Positions 1-7,655 of a DNA stretch of 8,011 bases are shown piece after piece. The position numbers and the translations under genes were made by a program. Numbering within the stretch: position 1 is the first letter of the stretch; each line of letters begins with the position of its first letter. The notes beneath the pieces are model-generated. The model saw nothing but the letters and a program-made list of their open reading frames with translations. It was not told where the DNA came from and ran no database searches. The stretch comes from an uncultured Pseudomonadota bacterium (GTDB lineage Bacteria; Myxococcota_A; UBA796; UBA9615), in contig CALCXL010000923.1 in NCBI GenBank assembly GCA_937907595.1, positions 1 through 8,011 of the forward strand. Reading direction: 5' to 3'.

Positions 1-2088
1 CCAGCCGACGACGCCCCCGACGACGACGCCCCCGACGACGACGCCCCCGCGAAGCCCCTCCCCCGCTCCACTGCCCACCGCGTCGAGGTGCGCAGCTCAC
101 GTCCCAGCACCGCCGTCGACGCCCACCGCGCCGCCGAGTCCGTGCACGTCCTCGTGGTCGACCAGGACACCCCGCCCTCCACGTCGGTCGCCGACGCGCT
201 CCAGGCGGTGCCCGGCGTCAGCGTGCGGCGGCTGGGTGGCCGGCTGGACCCCTCCTTCGTGCGCATCCGCGGGGCCACGGCCCGGCAGGTCGCCGTCTTC
301 GTGGACGGCATGCCCCTCAACGCCTTCGGGGCCTCGGCCGTCGACCTGAGCGAGCTCGCGCTCTTCGCCTTCGACCGCATCGCCGTCTACCGCGGCTTCG
401 CCCCCGCCCACCTGGGGAGCTCCTCCGTCGGCGGCGCGGTCAACCTGATCACGGACCCCGAGCGCAGCGTGCCCATCACCGGTTCGGCGGGCACGGGCTC
501 CTGGACCCAACGCACCGCGCAGCTCACCGGCGGCCTCAGCGGCGACCTGCCCGGCGGGGTGGTGGGCCAGGTCCGCGGCTTCGTCGGCTACGCGTCCACG
601 GCCGGCGACTACGCCGCCTTCAGCCACAACGGAACGCTCTACAGCGCCGCGGACGACACGGTCGCGCCCCGCAGCAACAACCACGCCCAGCGCGTCTCCG
701 GACACGTCGGCCTGCACGCCCGCGGCGCCCGGTTCGAGGCCTCCCTCTGGGACCTGGTCGGCGGCTTGGATGGAGGCGTGCCCGGCGCCTACTACACGCG
801 CACCACCGACGCCCGCTTCGCCAACGCCAGCAACGTGCTGCACGGCCGGCTGACGCTGCACCCCGCGCCCTGGGCCACGGTGGAGGCGGGGCTGGGCTGG
901 CAAGCGCGCTGGGAGCTGTTCCAGGACCCGCTGGGGGAGATCGGCACCGGCACCCAGGACCAGCGGGGCGGCTTCCACGGGCTGTCGGCCAACGTGTCGG
1001 CGGAGTTCCGGCCCCAGCCCTGGTTCTCCCTGCGGCCCGGCGCCCGCCTCGACGCCTCGCAGTACGCCGCCGAAGACCTCAACCAGCCCGAGGGCGCCAC
1101 CGCCGCCCGCCGCGTCGCGCCCCAGTTCCAGCTGGACGCGCGGCTGCTGCCCTGGGGCGACCGCCTGGAGCTTCGCGGCACGATCGGCCTGCTGGTGCTG
1201 GTGGATCAGCGGGAGGACGAGCCGGCCCGGGACGCCCTGGTCGACGCGCTGCCGGGCTTCGCCCTCGCCTTCCGGCCCTGGGAGTTCCTGACGCTGCGGG
1301 GCTCGGTGGCCCGCGGGGTGCGGCCCCCCAGCTTCCTGGAGCTCTTCGGCGATCGCGGCAGCACCCACGGCAACCCCGACCTGCTCCCGGAGTCGTCGGT
1401 GCAGATCGACGCAGGCCTGCGCTTGATGGGCGAGCCCCACCGAATGGTCGGGGGCGCCATCGAGGTGGGCGGCTTCCTCATCGACACCGCCGACTTCATC
1501 GTCTTCGTGCCCACCGCACAGCGCGTGGCGGTGCCCATCAACCTGGGCGCCACCCGCATGGCCGGCGTCGAGGCCCAGGTCGAGGGGCGGCTGCTGGAGC
1601 ACGTCGACGTGTCGGTGGGGCTCACGGCCTTCGGCGAGTCGACGATCCTGGAAGGCGCCCCGGGTCTGGTCGGCAACCGCGTGCCGAACGTGCCGACCTG
1701 GCAGGTGGACGCCGGGCTCGCGGCCTTCCACGGCGACGTCGTGCGTCTGGCCTGGCGCTTCAGCTACACCTCGGGGACCTTCGACAGCCCCTCCAACTTC
1801 TTCGAGCAGGCCCCCCGCCCCCTGCACGACCTCTCCCTGCGCGTGCAGCCCGGCCCCCTGTGGCCCTGGATCCACGTCGAGGTCACCAACGTCGCCAACA
1901 CCATCACCGCGTCGCAGTACCGCAACCCCCATCGGCCCCGGGAGGACGACCGCACCCTGGTCGCCCTCCAGGACGTGCGAGGCCACCCCCTGCCCGGCCG
2001 CGGCGTGATGGTGACGCTGGGCTGGTCCCCCGATCCCCCCGCCCTGCGCCGCCACGCCCTCGCTCAACAACAAGGCTCTGCCCCATGA
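1..2088 (+). CDS. TonB-dependent outer-membrane receptor, 5'-partial
   Basis: An outer-membrane beta-barrel receptor that would import a scarce ligand (siderophore, cobalamin or similar) using energy from TonB-ExbB-ExbD. The reading frame is open from base 1, giving 695 visible residues. The GTG at 88 is not the start, because no signal peptide follows it, so signal peptide and start lie upstream. Visible order: a DDDAP-repeat linker (codons 2-16), a stretch VEVRSSRP (about codons 28-35) that could hold the TonB box, a plug domain (about codons 64-164) with ADALQAVPGVSVRRLGG, VRIRG, VFVDGMPLN, RIAVYRG and GGAVNLIT, and then a barrel rich in alternating aromatic strands with the conserved RGVRPPSFLELFGDRG and NPDLLPE segments. 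The last strand, GVMVTLGW, is followed by a 20-residue tail. The stop overlaps the next gene's ATG. The family is clear from these motifs; the ligand cannot be read from the sequence. The short spacing and barrel size recall BtuB-like receptors, but that is only a resemblance. Confidence 0.93.
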   Translation, partial: PADDAPDDDAPDDDAPAKPLPRSTAHRVEVRSSRPSTAVDAHRAAESVHVLVVDQDTPPSTSVADALQAVPGVSVRRLGGRLDPSFVRIRGATARQVAVFVDGMPLNAFGASAVDLSELALFAFDRIAVYRGFAPAHLGSSSVGGAVNLITDPERSVPITGSAGTGSWTQRTAQLTGGLSGDLPGGVVGQVRGFVGYASTAGDYAAFSHNGTLYSAADDTVAPRSNNHAQRVSGHVGLHARGARFEASLWDLVGGLDGGVPGAYYTRTTDARFANASNVLHGRLTLHPAPWATVEAGLGWQARWELFQDPLGEIGTGTQDQRGGFHGLSANVSAEFRPQPWFSLRPGARLDASQYAAEDLNQPEGATAARRVAPQFQLDARLLPWGDRLELRGTIGLLVLVDQREDEPARDALVDALPGFALAFRPWEFLTLRGSVARGVRPPSFLELFGDRGSTHGNPDLLPESSVQIDAGLRLMGEPHRMVGGAIEVGGFLIDTADFIVFVPTAQRVAVPINLGATRMAGVEAQVEGRLLEHVDVSVGLTAFGESTILEGAPGLVGNRVPNVPTWQVDAGLAAFHGDVVRLAWRFSYTSGTFDSPSNFFEQAPRPLHDLSLRVQPGPLWPWIHVEVTNVANTITASQYRNPHRPREDDRTLVALQDVRGHPLPGRGVMVTLGWSPDPPALRRHALAQQQGSAP
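4..48 (+). repeat. 15-bp tandem repeat coding DDDAP
   Basis: Three head-to-tail copies of GACGACGACGCCCCC; the first begins GCC instead of GAC, a one-base difference. The period of 15 keeps the receptor frame and codes A/DDDAP units, an acidic, proline-spaced flexible linker between the presumed signal peptide and the plug. More copies may lie upstream of the window. Unit loss or gain would change linker length without breaking the gene. Confidence 0.85.
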
Positions 2089-3185
2089 ACCGCTCCCCCG
2101 CCCTCGCCTGCGCCCTCCTGCTCCTGGGCTGCCCCGCTGTGGACGAGCCCCTGGACGACGACGACGACTCCGCCGTGGACCCCGCCGGCCGCGCCGTCCT
2201 GCTCTACGGCGCCTACACCGGCGACGCGACGGTGGCGACGTCGGACCTGGAGGGCGGCGACGTCGACGACCTCCTGCTCGGGCTCGCGGGATCCGACTGG
2301 GTCCTGGACGCCTCCGACGGCGACCCCTGGCTGCTGGGCCGCTTCGGTTCGGACCTGGTGCGGCGCTACCCCGGGCCGGACTTCGCGGCGCCCACCCTCG
2401 AATTCTCCACCGGCTCCCCGTCCAACCCCCAGGCCCTGGCGGTCTGCGCGGGCCGCCTGTTCGTGTCCCGCATGGGCCTCCTGCAGGACGGGGGGGGCAG
2501 CGACGTCGCCGTCTACGACCCCCAGACGGGCGCCGCCCTGGGCACCATCGACCTGAGCGACCGCGCCGAGGGGGCCGACGGATCCTCGGAGCCCCACGCG
2601 GTGGTCGCACACGACGGCACGATCTACGTCGGCCTGCAGCGCCTGGACACCGAGTCCCTGGTCTGGGCCCCGGACCCCGTGGGGCAGGTGGTGGCCATCG
2701 ACTGCGCCAGCCAGCAGGTCGTCGATTCGTGGGACACCGGCCCCAACCCCTTCCTCAGCGCCTGGGCCGGCGATCCCTTCGCGCTGCTCGTCAAGACCGA
2801 CCAGGGCCTGCAGACGATCGACCCCGAGGGGGCCGGCGTGGCCACGCTCTACGACGGAACGATCGAAGGCGGCGACCTCAACGGCGCGGCGGCCAGCGGG
2901 GACCACGCGGTCTTCTCCCTGCACTGGCCGAACACGGCCCGAACCGCCGTGCGCTGCGTCGATCGGACCACCGGCGACGTGGTGGAGCAGAGCCAGAACA
3001 GCTCCTGGGGCCTGGACATGAAGGCCGCCCCCGACGGCGCGGTCTGGGCCATCTGGCGGGACCACTGGAACACCCCCGACGCCGACGAGCACGGCTTCGC
3101 CCGCTACGACCCCGCCACCTGCACGGCCCTGGGCCCCTGGCTCCAGTTCGACTCCGAACCCCTGGACGTCGCCTTCCTGCCTTGA
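2085..3185 (+). CDS. Outer-membrane lipoprotein, predicted beta-propeller, receptor partner
   Basis: A 366-residue lipoprotein. The start is the ATG at 2085, which overlaps the receptor stop as ATGA. A weak Shine-Dalgarno AAGG (2072-2075) lies 9 bases upstream, and the signal peptide begins exactly here. Signal peptide: MNRSPALACALLLLGC, lipobox L13-L-G-C16. Residue +2 is Pro, not Asp, so outer-membrane sorting is expected. An acidic linker with five Asp (residues 24-28) follows. The rest shows propeller-like blades ending in units such as VAVYDPQTGAALGTIDL, VVAIDCASQQVVDSW, RCVDRTTGDVVEQ and FARYDPATCTALG, in the manner of YncE/NHL-type propellers, and the length suits about seven blades. 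Cys 121, 207, 291 and 346 could form disulfides in the periplasm or at the surface. Context suggests a ligand-capturing or lid subunit for the receptor, as BtuG is for BtuB in Bacteroides. That role is inferred from position and fold type, not from recognised homology. The upstream in-frame GTG at 1860 is rejected because it would bury the signal peptide. Confidence 0.85.
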   Translation: MNRSPALACALLLLGCPAVDEPLDDDDDSAVDPAGRAVLLYGAYTGDATVATSDLEGGDVDDLLLGLAGSDWVLDASDGDPWLLGRFGSDLVRRYPGPDFAAPTLEFSTGSPSNPQALAVCAGRLFVSRMGLLQDGGGSDVAVYDPQTGAALGTIDLSDRAEGADGSSEPHAVVAHDGTIYVGLQRLDTESLVWAPDPVGQVVAIDCASQQVVDSWDTGPNPFLSAWAGDPFALLVKTDQGLQTIDPEGAGVATLYDGTIEGGDLNGAAASGDHAVFSLHWPNTARTAVRCVDRTTGDVVEQSQNSSWGLDMKAAPDGAVWAIWRDHWNTPDADEHGFARYDPATCTALGPWLQFDSEPLDVAFLP

Positions 3186-3236
3186 GCGCCCCGTCCCCCC
3201 CAATCCCCGTCACCGGTCCCCTCCCCCGCCGCCGCT
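3186..3236 (+). other. Short pyrimidine-rich spacer without Shine-Dalgarno
   Basis: These 51 bases separate the lipoprotein stop from the kinase ATG. They are almost all C with some T and G, with no purine-rich ribosome site before the ATG at 3237, no convincing promoter and no hairpin terminator. The spacer is stop-free and in the same frame as both genes, so only the TGA at 3183-3185 separates the two reading frames. The kinase may be co-transcribed with the two genes before it. Confidence 0.6.
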
Positions 3237-6200
3237 ATGATCCCGCCCGGGAGGCCCCCTCTGGCCGAAGACTCCGCCGGCAGCAAGTTCGCCGCGTCGG
3301 CCCGCGCCCTGAGCGCTGGTCGATCGCAGGACGTCGCCACGCTGCCGGTGCGCGACGTCTTCGCCGCCAGCGACCTCCCCCTGCCGGAGACCCTGGAGCT
3401 GGGCGGCAGCCTGCCCCCCACCGAACCCGCGGCCCGCCCCGTCGTCGACTCCATCCAGCGCGTCGGCCGGTACGAGGTGATCGGCGAATTGGGCCGCGGC
3501 GGCATGGGCGTGGTGCTGCTGGCCCGGGACCCCGAGCTCCGGCGGGAGGTGGCGATCAAGGTGGTGGCGGAGACGGCCGACCTGGACCGGGTGCAGCTCG
3601 CCCGCTTCGTGGCGGAGGCCCAGATCACCAGCCAGCTGGACCACCCCAACATTGTGCCTGTGCACGACATGGGCGTGACCCGCGACGGCGAGCTCTACTT
3701 CGTCATGAAGCGCGTGCAGGGCGTCGAGCTGGCGGAGGTGTTGTCCCTGCTGCGCCTGGAGGACGAGGACGCCTGGCAGGAGTGGAACGAGCACCACCTG
3801 CTGACCGCGTTCGTGAAGGTCTGCCAGGCGGTCGCCTACGCCCACCGCCGCGGGGTGCTGCACCGCGACCTCAAGCCCAGCAACGTGATGCTCGGCGAGT
3901 TCGGCGAGGTCCTGGTGGTCGATTGGGGCGTGGCCCGCCTGCTCGCCGGCCAGCAGGAGGAGTGGCGGGCCGACTCGGTGGAGCGCGCGCTGGTGGCCCG
4001 AACGCTGGACGGCGTCACCATCGGCACCCCCGGCTACATGAGCCCCGAGCAGGCCCGGGGGGAGATCGAGCAGCTGGACGCCCGCTCGGACGTCTTCAGC
4101 CTGGGCGCGATCCTGTACGAGATCCTGACGCTGTGCCGCGCCTACCAGGCCGAGTCGGTGCCCGCGCTGCTCTACAAGACGGCGACGACGGTGCCCGTGG
4201 ACCCGTCCGAGCGCGCCCCCCAACGGCACATCCACCCGCAGATCGAGAGCATCTGCGTGCGTGCCCTGAGCGCCCAGCCCGGCGATCGTCACGCCGACGC
4301 CGAGGAGCTCGCCGACGCCGTCGACGACTACCTGGAGGGCACCGAGCGCCGCGCCCTGGCCGATCGCCGCCTGAAGCGACGCAACCGCATGGCCGCCGCC
4401 GTCGCCCTGCTGCTGGCTGCCGTCGCCGCCTTCCTGTGGACCCAGTGGCGCAGCGCGGAGGCCCAGCGCGACCGCGCCGACGCCGCCCTGCAGGAGAGCC
4501 GGGTGCGCACCCTCCTGGCCGAGGCCGCCTCCCCCGCCCTGGCCGACGACCCCGCCCGGCAGCTCTCCCTGGTGCGCGCCGGCGCCCGCACCTCCGCCGG
4601 CCTCGCCGGGGACCAGCACGGCGATCACGACGACGTCCTGGCCGCCCTGCACCGCCGCCTGGAGCCCGCGTCGCTCTCCCTGGAGTTGCCCGGCGTCACC
4701 GGCGAGGTCCTGGCCACGGCCTTCGACCCGTCGGGCGCGTCCCTGGCCGTGGCCGGCGAGGACGGCACGCTCGCCCTCTGGTCCGTGGACACCGGTCTGC
4801 ACCGCCTGCTCTGGACCAACCCCCAGGGGCCGCTGCGCGCGCTCGCCTGGTCCGCCGACGGGCGCTGGCTGGCCGGGGCCGGGCGCGGCGGGGCGGTGTA
4901 CCTGCACGATCTGGAGGCCGACTCGGCGGGGGCGCCGCTGGCGACGGGCCGGGCGGAGATCGGCGCCCTGTCCCTCTCCGAGGACGGCTCCCTGCTCGCG
5001 CTGGGCAGCCCCGACGAGGTCGCCCTCTACTCCCTGGCGGCCCGCGAGCCGCGCTGGGCCCTGCGCATCGCCGACCCGATCCAGTGGATCCGCATCGCCG
5101 ATGACGTGGTGGTGGCCGACGGCGGCACCGACGGCCCCGGAGCCTGGCGGCTGGACGACGGGGCCCCCCTCCCCCTGGACCGCGCCCCGAACGCGCAGCT
5201 CACCGCCGCGGACCTCAGCTCCGACGGGCGCAGCCTGGTCGCGGGCTTCGCCGACGGCAGCGTGGGCCGCTGGTCCCTGCCCGACGGCGAGCGCGTGGCC
5301 CTGGGTCGACGTCGCCGGGGCGCAGTGCAGCATTTGGCGATCAGCCCCGACGGCCTGCGCGTGGCGGTGGGCGACAGCCGGGGCTTGGTGGAGATCGCCG
5401 CCCTGGACACCCTGGCCCGGGGCAGCCGCCTGCGCGGGCACCGCCAGAAGGTCACGCGGCTGGCCTGGTCGCCGTCGGGGGACCGCCTGGCCTCGGCCTC
5501 CTGGGACCGCACGGTGCGGGTCTCGACCGCCGAAGGAGTCGAGGAGTCGGTGCTGCGCGGCCACCGCGGCTGGGTCAACACCCTGGCCTGGCGTCCGTCG
5601 GGCACGGCCCTGGCGAGCGGCGGCTCCGACGGCGTGGTGCGCTTGTGGCGACCGGACGACGCCGGCCCCGAGCGCAGCCTGCAGCACCGGGGGACCATCA
5701 CCGAGCTCACCCTGTCCCCCGACGGCGGCACCCTGGCTCTGGCCGGGGCGGACGGACGGGTGGTGCTGTGGGGGGCGGAGGGCCGGGCCCCCGTCGAGCT
5801 GCGCGGCCCCGGGTTCGCGGCGCACGCGCTGGCCTGGGCGCCGGGCTCGGACCGGCTGGGCTTCCTGGGCTTCAGCGACGGCCCGCAGATCTGGGACGCC
5901 GCCCGCGGCCGACGCGTGGCGCGCCTGGACGGGGACGACGGCCTGGCCAGCCTGAGCTGGTCCCCCGAGGGCCTGCGCGTGGCCGGCGCCGACGCCAGCC
6001 GACGCTTCGGGGTCTGGGACGCCCGCGACTTCCGTCCCCTGGGCGAGGGCTTGTCGGGCTCCGACGGCGACCCCTCCACCGTGTGGGCAGCCGACGGCGG
6101 CGTGCTCGTGGTCGCCCGGCCCCAGGAGCTGCTCGGCTGGGATCCCCTGGGCGCCGCGACGCTCTGGCGGACGGTGACGGCCGGAGCCCAGGGCAGCGAA

Positions 6201-6806
6201 GTGGCCGCCCTGGCCGACGGCCTGCTGGCCGGCGAAGGCGACGAGGAGGGCGTGGTCGTCCTGCGCGACGCGGCCACGGGGATCGAGCGGCGCCGCCTGG
6301 TGGTGGGCCCCGGCGAGCTGACCGCGCTGGCCACCGCCCCGTCGGCCGGCATCGTGGCGGCGGCGGCCGAAGGGGGCGCGGTCGCGGCCTTCGACGCCTC
6401 CAGCGGGGCCCTGCTCCTGCGCCCGCTCCGATCGGGCCGGGCGGTGCGGTCCCTGGCCCTGGACGGGACCGGCACCCTGCTCGCCGCGGCGCTCTCCGGC
6501 GGCGAGGTCCGGGTCTGGGACCTGCAGAAGGGCGCCCTGCGCACAGCCTTCGTGGCCGGCGGCGGCGAGGTCACCGCCCTGGCCTTCGCCTCCGGCTCCA
6601 AGCGGCTCTGGACGGGCTCGGAGGACGGGCTGGCCCGAGCCTGGAGCCCCGACGCGCGCCCCGAGTCCTCGGCCATGGCCCTGTACGCCGGCACCCGCAG
6701 CAACCTGCGGGTCTGCCGCGACGATCTGCGCGCCGTCGCCGTCTTGCCCTTCCCGCCCTCGGAGAGCGTCTGGGCCCCCGAGGAGGCCTGCCTGCCCGGG
6801 CGGTAG
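3237..6806 (+). CDS. Transmembrane Ser/Thr protein kinase with C-terminal WD40 propellers
   Basis: A 1189-residue PknB-type (Hanks) kinase expected to phosphorylate proteins on Ser/Thr in the cytoplasm. Residues 1-78 are a Pro/Ala/Ser-rich, probably disordered leader. The kinase domain (about 79-366) has all key elements: glycine loop GRGGMG (86-91), VAIK with K108, helix-C E127, catalytic HRDLKPSN (D211, N216), DWG in place of DFG (D229), GTPGYMSPE (263-271) and D285. It therefore looks active. A single membrane span (about M385-W401) follows the basic RRLKRRNR. Next come a charged helical linker (about 403-475) and then about 16 WD40-like repeats from roughly residue 490 to 1150, enough for two propellers. 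GH dipeptides, typical between blades, survive only in the middle (RGHRQ, RGHRGW), and one early blade is degenerate. The C-terminal TRSNLRVCRDDLRAVAVLPFPP segment resembles the ending I recall for this kinase class, so the gene looks complete. With the kinase inside, the propellers would face the periplasm. The substrate and signal are unknown. The start is the first possible one after an in-frame stop, but it lacks a Shine-Dalgarno. Confidence 0.93.
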   Translation: MIPPGRPPLAEDSAGSKFAASARALSAGRSQDVATLPVRDVFAASDLPLPETLELGGSLPPTEPAARPVVDSIQRVGRYEVIGELGRGGMGVVLLARDPELRREVAIKVVAETADLDRVQLARFVAEAQITSQLDHPNIVPVHDMGVTRDGELYFVMKRVQGVELAEVLSLLRLEDEDAWQEWNEHHLLTAFVKVCQAVAYAHRRGVLHRDLKPSNVMLGEFGEVLVVDWGVARLLAGQQEEWRADSVERALVARTLDGVTIGTPGYMSPEQARGEIEQLDARSDVFSLGAILYEILTLCRAYQAESVPALLYKTATTVPVDPSERAPQRHIHPQIESICVRALSAQPGDRHADAEELADAVDDYLEGTERRALADRRLKRRNRMAAAVALLLAAVAAFLWTQWRSAEAQRDRADAALQESRVRTLLAEAASPALADDPARQLSLVRAGARTSAGLAGDQHGDHDDVLAALHRRLEPASLSLELPGVTGEVLATAFDPSGASLAVAGEDGTLALWSVDTGLHRLLWTNPQGPLRALAWSADGRWLAGAGRGGAVYLHDLEADSAGAPLATGRAEIGALSLSEDGSLLALGSPDEVALYSLAAREPRWALRIADPIQWIRIADDVVVADGGTDGPGAWRLDDGAPLPLDRAPNAQLTAADLSSDGRSLVAGFADGSVGRWSLPDGERVALGRRRRGAVQHLAISPDGLRVAVGDSRGLVEIAALDTLARGSRLRGHRQKVTRLAWSPSGDRLASASWDRTVRVSTAEGVEESVLRGHRGWVNTLAWRPSGTALASGGSDGVVRLWRPDDAGPERSLQHRGTITELTLSPDGGTLALAGADGRVVLWGAEGRAPVELRGPGFAAHALAWAPGSDRLGFLGFSDGPQIWDAARGRRVARLDGDDGLASLSWSPEGLRVAGADASRRFGVWDARDFRPLGEGLSGSDGDPSTVWAADGGVLVVARPQELLGWDPLGAATLWRTVTAGAQGSEVAALADGLLAGEGDEEGVVVLRDAATGIERRRLVVGPGELTALATAPSAGIVAAAAEGGAVAAFDASSGALLLRPLRSGRAVRSLALDGTGTLLAAALSGGEVRVWDLQKGALRTAFVAGGGEVTALAFASGSKRLWTGSEDGLARAWSPDARPESSAMALYAGTRSNLRVCRDDLRAVAVLPFPPSESVWAPEEACLPGR

Positions 6807-6838
6807 CGCCCCCCAAGCCGCGCGTGCGGTAGCGAGGC

Positions 6839-6852
6839 GCCGGGCCGCCGGC
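6839..6852. terminator. Possible shared hairpin between convergent genes
   Basis: GCCGG-GCCG-CCGGC can form a 5-bp GC stem with a 4-base loop; an alternative pairing at 6842-6854 (GGGCC-GCC-GGCCC) is equally good. It sits in the 49-base gap where the kinase gene (plus) and the small lipoprotein gene (minus) converge, a natural place for a two-way terminator. There is no clear T-run on either side, and chance GC palindromes are common at this base composition. Confidence 0.25.
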
Positions 6853-6855
6853 CCC

Positions 6856-7551
<696 letters not shown>

Positions 7552-7556
7552 GGGGA

Positions 7557-7561
7557 CCTCC
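7557..7561 (-). promoter_or_regulatory. Ribosome binding site GGAGG of the small lipoprotein
   Basis: On the minus strand GGAGG is followed by TCCCC and then ATG (7551), a 5-base spacer. It decides the start in favour of the short form beginning MKQMVLIL rather than the TTG 36 codons upstream at 7659. Confidence 0.8.
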
Positions 7562-7564
7562 GCT

Positions 7565-7588
7565 GCGCCGCAGTCGGCGCCGCACTCG
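7565..7588. repeat. 12-bp tandem direct repeat in lipoprotein 5' leader
   Basis: GCGCCGCAGTCG is followed at once by GCGCCGCACTCG, two adjacent copies with one mismatch. They lie just upstream of the lipoprotein ribosome site, in the divergent spacer. Function unknown; a small duplication is the simplest explanation. Confidence 0.6.
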
Positions 7589-7626
7589 AGCGCAGGGTAA
7601 TCAGCCCGCACCGCCGCCGTCAGACC

Positions 7627-7655
7627 TTGTTGCCACCGGGACGCTGAATGAGTAT
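7627..7655 (+). promoter_or_regulatory. Possible sigma-70-like promoter of the DUF4442 gene
   Basis: TTGTTG (7627-7632) is separated by 17 bases from GAGTAT (7650-7655), which matches the -10 consensus at only three of six positions. If real, transcription would start near 7662, leaving a leader of about 40 bases, and the -10 would lie inside the inverted repeat at 7645-7662, so a bound repressor would block it. The weak -10 makes this tentative. Confidence 0.28.

Noticed and set aside
88..90. GTG as start of the TonB-dependent receptor
   Set aside because: No signal peptide follows and the frame stays open to base 1 with a plausible acidic linker, so the gene is simply cut by the window edge.
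1860..2084. GTG at 1860 as start of the lipoprotein, adding 75 residues
   Set aside because: The added part is Arg/Pro-rich shadow of the receptor and would bury the signal peptide; the ATG at 2085 begins exactly with MNRSPAL and the lipobox.
97..2610. Very long minus-strand open frame opposite the receptor and lipoprotein genes
   Set aside because: Its product is Arg/Gly/Pro-rich low-complexity sequence without domains, the usual antisense shadow of high-GC coding DNA, while the plus strand has clear family motifs.
3183..3185. TGA as a recoded (selenocysteine or readthrough) codon joining lipoprotein and kinase
   Set aside because: No selenocysteine insertion hairpin is evident, and a fusion would place the cytoplasmic kinase domain behind an outer-membrane lipoprotein, which makes no topological sense.
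2729..5104. Long plus-strand frame spanning the lipoprotein 3' end and the kinase domain
   Set aside because: It codes Arg/Pro-rich nonsense out of frame with two well-supported genes.
3210..5825. Minus-strand open frame of 871 codons opposite the kinase gene
   Set aside because: Composition is rich in Gly, Ala, Gln and His with no recognisable motif, and it lies exactly opposite conserved kinase and WD40 codons. It is a shadow.
6800..6834. Two copies of GCGGTAGCG, at the kinase stop and 26 bases later
   Set aside because: Nine bases only, one copy partly coding; chance repetition is likely at this base composition.
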